Source: Osedax fenrisi (taxonomy: Eukaryota > Annelida > Polychaeta > Sabellida > Siboglinidae). Taken from it: DNA of 64,000 bases. The stretch covers positions 89,594,205-89,658,204 of the forward strand of contig OZ025242.1 of the NCBI GenBank assembly GCA_964019155.1, given 5' to 3'. Below are positions 55,629 through 64,000 of the stretch, one piece after another (position 1 is the first letter of the stretch; every line of letters starts with the position of its first letter). Made by a program: the position numbers and the translations under genes. The notes beneath the pieces are model-generated. The model saw nothing but the letters and a program-made list of their open reading frames with translations. It had not been told where the DNA came from and made no database searches.

Positions 55629-55703
55629 TACTTAGGTTAACTATATAGGTAGTGTTTACACATCTACAATTTTTAAATGGTTATAACTTCATTCTTTACT
55701 TAG

Positions 55704-56614
55704 TAGGGGAAAGTAACCTAATACGGATACTTTAACAATAAATTGACTTAACATTTTATGACTCATTATTTGTATTCAAAAATTACAATATATTAATATT
55801 TTATGATTATAGATATTATTGTGATTTTAAAATTTTATTTATTCTTTTAATTCCATAGATAGGGAATAACCTAACGGGGGTTTCCGACGGACACCGTCCG
55901 TAATCGGTACCCATGTCCTAATACGGACACCCTGTGTTATAACACGGATACCCTATATACATTAGATAAACTATATATTATTAATGAATCAATCAGTCAA
56001 ATTACAATTACATAATTTATAATTAATTTATGAATAATTTATTAAAATTTAATTAGTTAATAATTTATTTATTTTTATTATTTTTTTAATTAATTCAATT
56101 TAGGTATCTAAGTATCTAAATAATAAATTTTTTAGATTTAGCTGTATTGGTGGTATTAATATTATAACGCACGCGATTTTATGAAAATCAGAATAGTTCA
56201 TACGCTGCGCACTGATTGGTTATAGGGTGTCCGTATTAAGACTTCTAGAGTGTCCTTATTAGGAACTTATATAACATCTAGATATATGCTTATAACTTAA
56301 TGAATATTTGATAACAAATATAAAAATTAAATATATAATTTTAGAATTCTTACTTTTTTAATTATATAGTATTATATTTTATATCGATACACTTGTATAA
56401 TCTTGAGAAGGTTTTTTGTAGACATTTTTTTTCATATATTTAAAAACGTAATAAAAAAATCAGTTTATTGGATGCAATATTTAGAATAATTAAAAAATAA
56501 AAAATAATTTGTTAGACTATTTATATTATGAATATTTTATTCATTAAACATTTTTTTGTAGGATTTATGGTTTCTGATATACCGATAGTGTCCGTGTCCG
56601 GTTACTTTCCCCTA
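55704..56614. mobile_element. MITE family A, copy 4 (full length)
   Basis: 911 bp, collinear with copy 3 (52562-53433) over its whole length, with the same inverted ends and internal GTCCGTATTA words (55890-55930, 56227, 56250). Confidence 0.88.
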
Positions 56615-56869
56615 GGTAGGTACCTACTAATATCAACTAATAACCTACCTATATCATATAGGCTATATATATATTATTAAATATACCTTATATGATATAG
56701 TATTATACCAAAGCCCATTTTATATACTAAGTATATGTACCTATATTAATAGTTTGTATCTAACACTTTTAGGTATGCCTGTTAATAACAGGCTGTTATA
56801 TAGTAGGGCCTATATATATAGGGCCTACACTATATACCCTATACTATAGGGCCTATAATATATACCCTA

Positions 56870-57826
56870 TAGGGGAAAGTCTCCGATTACCGACCCCTAA
56901 ATGATTATTTGTAATAACTTATTCAATATTAAATATATTTATTTGAAATTGTGTAAATAGGGTAATATTATGGCAATGAATAATTTGGATATTTTAAATT
57001 TTTTATATAATTATATTTACAAGAATAAATAGGGGGTCGGTAATCTGATACATGTTCCTAATACCGACCCCCCTCTCCTATTACCGACCCCTTAAAATAA
57101 TCATGGTATACATAATATTAGTATTATAATATCCAATCAAAATATTAGATATTCATAAATATAATTAATTATAACATGCACGCAATTTATTTTTTATAGA
57201 ATTTATGTTTTAATAGTAATATTAAATTTAAACTTTATTGTAATTAGGTATATTAAAATAGTGTATATTATTATTTACTATTTATTTATTAATCAGTATT
57301 TATTTAATCAACTGGAAGCATGAATCATAAAGCTATATCAATGATACATAAACAACCTACGACATATTTTAAAGTAAAATACTGATCTATTTTGATTGGA
57401 TATTATAAATCACATGGGTCGGTATTAGGGTAATTTAGGGGGTCGGTAATAGGAAAATCATATGGGTTGCTATAATTAAGATATATTGGTTAATAGTTTT
57501 TCAAATTAAATTATTTTTATAATAGTTATAAACATTTTATTGATCTACAATATTATGACAGTATTAAGTTTTATTTTAATTAATAAAGTATTTACAATGA
57601 TTTAAAAAAAGTTATTATTCAAATATTTAAAAAATAAAAAAAGAATATTACATGTTATCAATTAACAATTGTAGGATTGAATATTTTGTAAAACAATATA
57701 ATTATTCATATTTATCATTAAATTGCTAACAGTTCATGTATATATATAATTTTTTGATAACTAGTTACTGAGATACGAGAGGGGGTCGGTATTAGGAGGG
57801 GGTCAGTAATCGGAGAATTTCCCCTA
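56870..57826. mobile_element. MITE family B, copy 1
   Basis: 957 bp with TA borders. Inverted ends TAGGGGAAAGTCTCCGATTA and the reverse of TAATCGGAGAATTTCCCCTA. Words GGGGTCGGTAAT/ATTACCGACCCC occur at both ends and in the interior (57032, 57060-57092, 57416-57450). The first 11 bases equal those of family A. Confidence 0.88.
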
Positions 57827-58809
57827 ATATACATATATTTATGGTATATATCGCAGTATACTGTACTCTAGCAGGTATACGGTATACGGTATACCTAATG
57901 TTCTAACATATTATAACTCATCTAATATATTACTATAGTATATATATATTGCTTGTGTTTGCATAAAATTCAATTCTAGGTATATATTTATAGACAATAT
58001 TTTACTAAAATATGATTTACTAAAAAATAAATTTTATATTTTAAAATTTATCATTTATATATCGGCGCATGATAAGGGGAATTTTTCCTCATTATTGCAA
58101 ATAGAATTGATATATATATATATTACCATTGGTAGTTTACCAAATTAAAATGATAAATTCCGATGTTGTATTGATTATTATTTTATAGCAGTATTGGAGA
58201 ACGTACACGTTCTACAATATATTGTAAATACGGTAGGTATTTAATATTGAACTATTAATACCTAACTATTAATAGTGAACACAATTACAAATTACTTACT
58301 ATGTCCATCTATATTATATAATATAACCACTTTTATGCTTTAACCAATATTATAGAAGTATACTATATATTATTTTAAACTGGTCCGATTCTTCTTCAAA
58401 AGTGGTCCGAATTTATTTCAAAAGTGGTCCGAGGTTACCTAGTCCGAACATTCTGGCATTCGTGTAAATTAATTATCAATTATTATTTTAATTTATATTT
58501 AAGTTAATATTATGTATTTAATAAATAAATTACTATTTTAAAATCATAAATTATTTAAGTAGGCAACCTATATATGGTTTTTTTTAAATCATCATAATTT
58601 CATTTATTTGTCAACTTAAACAACACTAACCTATAATCTTGATTATAATCATGATAATTAAGATAATATAATGTGAAATAATATTATAATGATTGCTCAT
58701 TATTGAATGTTAATATTGAAACATTGTATTTAATATTAAAAATAGTATTATCATTAAATTATGTTTTAAATATAACCGATATGTAATTCTATAATACATA
58801 TATGTATTA
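57827..58809. other. AT-rich spacer containing a family C terminus
   Basis: Apart from the family C segment at 58340-58475 no structure is supported. Confidence 0.5.
58340..58475. mobile_element. MITE family C, terminal segment (right, inverted)
   Basis: Words AAAAGTGGTCCGAATTTATT and AAAAGTGGTCCGAGGTTACC. The reverse complement matches 50459-50590, including the inner TATACTTCTATAATATTGGTTAAAGC flank. Confidence 0.55.
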
Positions 58810-59755
58810 TAGGGGAAAGTCTCCGATTACCGATCCCCTCCTAATACCGACCCCTCTCGTATCTCAGTATAAGAGATATCAAAAAATGATATATACATGA
58901 TCTGTTAGCAATTTAATGATAAATATGAATAAGTATTTTTTATAAAATATACAATCCTACAATTGTTATTTGATGAAATGTAATATTCTGTTTTTACTTT
59001 TTAAATATTTGAATAATAACTTTTTTTAAATCAGTGTAAATACTTTATTAATTAAAAGAAAACTTAATACTGCATATAATATTGTAGATCAATAAAATGT
59101 TTATAACTATTATAAAAATAATTCAATTTGAATAACTATTAACCAAAATATCTTTATTATAGCAACCCATATGATTTTCCTAATACCGACCCCCTAAATT
59201 ATCCTAATACCGACCCCATGTGATTTATAATATCCAATCAAAATAGATCCGTATTTTATTTTTAATTATGTTATAACTTGTTTGTGTATCATTTATATAG
59301 ATTTAGGATTCATGATTCCATTCGATTATATACATACTGATTAATAGCTAAATATTAAATAATAATATACACTATTTTAATAATAAAGTTTAAATTTAAA
59401 TTTAATATTACTATTAAAACATAAATTCAATACAAAATAATTGGTTGCATGTTATAATTAATTATATTTATGAATATATACTATTTTGATTGGATATTAT
59501 AATACTGCAATTATTTATACCACGATTATTTTAGGGGGTCGGTAATAGGAGAAGGGGGTCGGTATTAGGAACAGGTATTCTATTACCGACCCCCCTGTTT
59601 ATTCTTGTAAATATAATGATATCATTAATTTAAAATAGCCACACTATTCATTGCCATAATATTACCCTATTTAAAAAATTTCAAATAAATATATTTAAAG
59701 TTTAAAGTTATTACAAATAATCATCTGGGGGTCGGTAATCGGAGACTTTCCCCTA
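58810..59755. mobile_element. MITE family B, copy 2 (inverted to copy 1)
   Basis: 946 bp with the same ends as copy 1. The interior of copy 2 reads as the reverse complement of copy 1 (for example the CCATAATATTACCCTATTT segment near 59656), so the two stand as an inverted pair about 980 bases apart. Confidence 0.88.
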
Positions 59756-59819
59756 TAGAATTATAAGTATATCAATATTATAAAATGTTCTTCACAGTAT
59801 CGAGTATAAAGAACGTGCA

Positions 59820-60005
59820 TACAAAAACGTGTATTATTTAGACAAATTTCCATGTATAATACTGACAACATTTCCGTATACTACAGTGACAAAATGTCCG
59901 TATAATACACTGGTTATATCGTAGCCATATGGCTGTATACATGGACATTTTGTCAGTGTAATACACGAATTTTATTTGATAACAATTTACTGGGCCTAGT
60001 ACGTA
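59820..60005. mobile_element. MITE family D, right copy or right half
   Basis: Words GACAAAATGTCCGTATAATAC and TGGACATTTTGTCAGTGTAA form a palindromic core around CATATGGC (59880-59960). The end ACAATTTACTGGGCC is the inverse of the start of the segment at 49840. Confidence 0.55.
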
Positions 60006-60785
60006 TACGATTTTAAGATAGAACCTATAGAAAGCAAAATAAAAAAAAAAATGAATTCCATGTATATTGAGCACTTTTTCCTAGAAAATTAATATGGGAT
60101 AGATGCTAACATAGGGTTAATAGGAAGTCATTTAAATTGTACATTGATCAGTTTGTTTAATCACCATATTTAAAAAAAAATACTTATATTGTCTTATAAT
60201 TATATTTATAAATTATTGTATGTTGATAGAAATGTTAAACTATTTCCATGATTTTTGTTGTTCAAATTCCTAGAAATATTTGAAAAAATATGATTTATGT
60301 TGTTTTTTTTATATAGAAATACATGTATTAGAATAATAATTATATGTTATATATACTAATAATATATCAATAGCAATATATATCACCTTATTTTTATTAT
60401 TTATTAATTTAATAATTAAAAAAAAAATGATAATTAACAATTTATAATATAATTTTTCAATGGCCTCAAAAAAAACGGTGACATATTTTTTTGAATTTTT
60501 TCTTCATATGTATATTATTGATTTTATAATAACCATAATTTATTTATTAAATTATATCATATTTAATAGTTTTTAAACATTTTTAATATTACATGTATTT
60601 TTTAAATCACATAACTATTTAATAGTTTTTAAACATTTTTAATATTACATGTATTTTTTAAATCACATAACTATCATATCACTTAAGAAAAATATGATTC
60701 CAGATATCTAGTGTTTTTCAATTCTAAAAGTATGAACCGGCTTAGTATTTCAATATGTCAGAATATTTAAGTGTATTTATATATG

Positions 60786-60856
<71 letters not shown>

Positions 60857-61776
60857 TTTTTTGTGTTCGCGGGTTTCATGAATATGAATACTCTTACTAT
60901 AACCGCTATCATATTCCAACTAAAGCATACCTATAGTGTACCTACACTATACTATACTCTATACTGTTAAAGTGTTAGCCTATGCATGATGCCTCTAAAA
61001 TAAGCTAGCAGCATGCGATATATTGCTTTCGTAAGCTCTGTAGCCGCAGCTTGGATCAATACTAAAGTAATACCCTCCCTGCTAATACTACTACTTCTAT
61101 TATTATTATTATTATTATTAATATATATAAAAATAAGTACTATTAATATTAATAATACTAATAATATTACCGTCCATATTACAATTATATAGTCACTAGA
61201 TAATATATAAAAATGCATATAATATATACATGTACATTTATAAACGTTAACAATTATAAATGTACATGGCGACCTCCAACCAGCCTATCGTAATGGCGTA
61301 TACGCGTGACGTATAGGCGAGCTTCTATTAGTGATATTCGAGTTAAGCGGGTTTCGCTGTACGCGGGCTACGTTACGCACGTGTACGAGTTAAGCGGGCG
61401 ACACACGGGACACACGCGCACGGGATGAATAATAGATCTTCTCGTACTAGAGCATTTTCTATACCGTCAAGATGTCATTATATATATACGTATATATACG
61501 TATATATATATACATATATGTATATATGTATGTGTGTATATACATTATATTCTTATATACGATCGCGTAATAATAATTGGATACTTCTACGCACACGTAC
61601 ACATGCACACGTAGACACGCAGACATACACATGCGCACGTTAGCAAGATAAGCATGCCCGCCAGTAATAGATATAACCTTTAAGCGGAAAAGCGTTAAAG
61701 AAAAGCGAATTTGCATTCGTCAAGTTAACCGGTATCTGCGGTAATTATTATTTTAATGATTTACTATAATATATAC

Positions 61777-61825
<49 letters not shown>

Positions 61826-62040
61826 CATTATTCATGAATAATAATATCATAACAAGTATTTTTAATAAACTATATATAGTATATATTATGTATAGGTTAT
61901 ATTATAATCAGATTTGTACCTAAATGTAGTCGTGTAACAAAATTATATTGTAACTCTATAGATTTTTCTAATTACTACACAAGTATTGTCATTTACACAT
62001 ATACACATACACAAACTCGTATATGCACTCACATACATGC

Positions 62041-62095
<55 letters not shown>

Positions 62096-62587
62096 TAACA
62101 AGAAATCGAGGGAAGGAACATTCATGTCCACTAAACTAGAGATAATCTACTTATATACTTATGTATATATCACAGGTAGTTAGTAATGTGGTATATCGCC
62201 ATATATATTCTATCATATATTATAATACTCTATAGACTCTATAGACTCTATATTATATAGTATCACTATAACTATATAGTACATCACAAGTATATGTAAC
62301 AATATACATTATACTATAGTATATTATAATATATTATATATAACGTATCTAAGAATATTTATACGATTTTACAAACAATTTTTTATAATTTTTTTAATAT
62401 AAAATATATAATTAATAATATATTACTATTACAGGTTACACAGTTAGAAAGTATTCTATTTATGTGAAGTTTCCAGCGAAGTTTCTGAATATATCGATTC
62501 TCTCCATGTTGATCATGTAAACAGTGTACTACATTCGCACATACGTGTATACGCCGTACACACATACGTATGCGTAACCTACTATAG
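60006..62587. other. AT-rich intron DNA with small repeats
   Basis: A 56-bp tandem duplication lies at 60561-60672 (units at 60561 and 60617). (TA)n occurs at 60787-60854, 61478-61530, 61770-61822 and 62041-62093. A CpG-rich patch at 61265-61425 includes AGTTAAGCGGGTTTCGCTG/TA at 61341-61362, which resembles a lone pogo-type terminus. No gene supported. Confidence 0.55.
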
Positions 62588-63679
62588 TAGGGGGAGGTAT
62601 CCGTATACGGACAGTGCCCGAATACGGACATCATCGGTATCTAAGAAACTATAAATCATGCAAAAAAAAGGTTAATGAATACAATATTCATAATTATATA
62701 AATAGTCTAAATAAGTATTATTTATTTTTTATTATTTAACATAATACTGATATAGATTTAATTTTTTATCAACTAAACAGATTTTTTTATTACGTCTTTA
62801 AATTTATGAAAAAAAGTTTCACCTTAAAACCTTCTCAAGAATATATATATGCATCAATATAAAATAAAAATATTTTATTAAAATATAAAGCATTCTAAAC
62901 ATTATATACATAATTTCTATATTTGTTATCAAATATTAATTAAGTTATAAGCATATATCTAGAGGTCATATACGTCTCTAATACGGACACCCTATAGGGT
63001 ATCTATAGATATCTATATATAGATATCTTAACAGAGTTAATACGGACACCCTATAACCAATCAGTGTGAACTATTTAAATGTTTATAAAAATCGCGTGCG
63101 TTATAATAATAATACCACAAATGAAGCTACATATAATAATTTTATTATTTAGATGCTACTAATTATTAATTAATAAAATAATAAAAATTAATAAATTAAT
63201 TACTAATTACACTATATGGAATTATTCATAAAATTAATTATAAGTAATGTAATTTTAATTTATCTGATTAGTTCATCATTAATATATAGTATTTACTAGT
63301 GGTATATAGGGTGTCCGTATTATAACACGGGTGCCGAATATGTACATACCCGTTATCTATTGAATAGAAAGATTAAATAAAAATGTTAAATCAACATAAT
63401 ATTTATATTCATATAATATTAATATATTGTAATTTTTTAACAAAAATATTGAGTCATAACATGTTAAGACTATTAAAGTTGCATACATTTGGATATTATG
63501 ATTATATTTGAATACCAGGTCATTTAATCAGTAATTTAATATTTATTTATATAAACTGGACATTACAAATATTAAACTATTGTACACTTGAAACTTGTAA
63601 TTAACTACTACAGTAGACTATAGTATATCATCTATAAATAGCATATCTCAAAGTTTCCGTGTTAGGTTACTTTCCCATA
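62588..63679. mobile_element. MITE family A, copy 5 (inverted to copies 3 and 4)
   Basis: About 1.09 kb. The left end TAGGGGGAGGTATCCGTATA and the right end GTTAGGTTACTTTCCCATA are diverged. CGAATACGGACA lies at 62619-62630, and internal GTCCGTATTA/TACGGACACC words near 62980, 63042 and 63312. Confidence 0.8.
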
Positions 63680-63722
63680 GTCCGTACACTGTTCGCCGTA
63701 CAACCACACTACAGCTATGCAT

Positions 63723-63788
63723 CCACACACACTCACACACGCGCGCACACACACACACACATACACACACGCACACGCATACGTACGT
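63723..63788. repeat. (CA)n/(CG) microsatellite
   Basis: About 65 bases of CACACA with CGCG and CATACG variants, directly downstream (gene strand) of the splice donor at 63791. Confidence 0.9.
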
Positions 63789-63790
63789 AC

Positions 63791-63934
63791 ATATGTTTCC
63801 ATGTAGTGATCGGTTCGACGACCTCCTCTAGTGGTAGCGGTGTTTCATCTGACGGAATCTGGTCTACTTCACTGATTTCTATTGTCGGAATGGTTCCGCT
63901 CTGTTGATTTTGTCCCTTCTTGTGGCCTTTTTTT
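63791..63934 (-). CDS. Probable UNC93-like exon, cytosolic N-terminal region
   Basis: Candidate exon of 144 bases between a TAG acceptor (after CTTTTTCACAACG) and a GT donor in AT/GTACGT. It reads KKGHKKGQNQQSGTIPTIEI, SEVDQIPSDETPLPLEEVVE, PITTWKH. The lysine-rich then acidic hydrophilic sequence suits the cytosolic tail before membrane segment 1. It leaves two bases (AT) that combine with the first base of the exon at 49674 into ATA and continue RRNLIVL in frame, so the splice phase fits. No Met is present, so the start exon is beyond the right edge. The N-terminal region of this family is not conserved, so homology cannot confirm the exon; a transcript is needed. Confidence 0.55.
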
Positions 63935-64000
63935 CTACGTTGTGAAAAAGTTCGGTTAATGTTTTGTATCTATTCGATTCAATATTTTATTATATTTTAT
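63935..64000. other. Window edge, intron or upstream exon sequence
   Basis: AT-rich; nothing further supported. Confidence 0.4.

Noticed and set aside
49840..60005. One intact giant transposon
   Set aside because: No coding capacity for a transposase between the inverted segments, and their similarity is weak; kept only as a hypothesis.
61341..61362. A complete pogo-like element
   Set aside because: Only one terminus-like sequence (CAGCGAAACCCGCTTAACT on the minus strand) is visible; no partner end found.

Overview
This is a nuclear window from an AT-rich animal genome, probably an invertebrate. The signs are spliced coding exons, eukaryotic tRNA genes with internal A and B boxes, TA-duplicating and hAT DNA transposons, L2/CR1-like LINEs, a Ty3/gypsy element, a tRNA-derived SINE and very large microsatellite and minisatellite arrays. 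The taxon cannot be fixed from sequence alone. There are no operons, bacterial genes or CRISPR arrays.

Layout. 1-12.1 kb is a stack of mobile elements in and around (TA)n tracts: a broken pogo/Tigger-like transposon (490-3178) split by a LINE; a Tigger-like MITE (3598-4436); a dead hAT element of the ZMYM1/TTF type (4580-6486) carrying a small MITE; and a young Ty3/gypsy retrotransposon (6507-12060) with LTRs that read as identical. 12.5-23.3 kb is a giant (TAC)n array in three blocks separated by two 5'-truncated L2/CR1-like LINEs. 23.3-31.3 kb is AT-rich noncoding DNA with hairpins, MITEs and tandem repeats. 37.2-48.5 kb is one uninterrupted 12-bp minisatellite of about 942 units. 49.8-63.7 kb is crowded with MITE families that share short CGGAC-type words, and holds tRNA-Phe(GAA) and tRNA-Glu(UUC).

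The only host protein gene I can support is on the minus strand: an UNC93-like (major facilitator fold) membrane protein. Its exons were found by reading GC-richer islands, not from long ORFs: 63791-63934 (cytosolic N-terminal part, tentative), 49515-49674, 32096-32251 and 31320-31484. All four have GT/AG borders and matching phases (2, 0, 0). The 5' end lies beyond the right edge, and the 3' half was not found and probably lies beyond the left edge. Most of 31-64 kb is therefore intron, including the 11.3-kb minisatellite, a solo LTR, a SINE, a poly(A)-tailed LINE and both tRNA genes.

The most interesting features are the 12-bp minisatellite with a six-variant alphabet and higher-order cassettes inside an UNC93-like intron; the (TAC)n array hosting two LINEs truncated at similar TAGG junctions; a perfect 18-bp hairpin whose loop holds the gag stop codon of the young gypsy element; and a set of MITE families (A-D) with the same word-array design.
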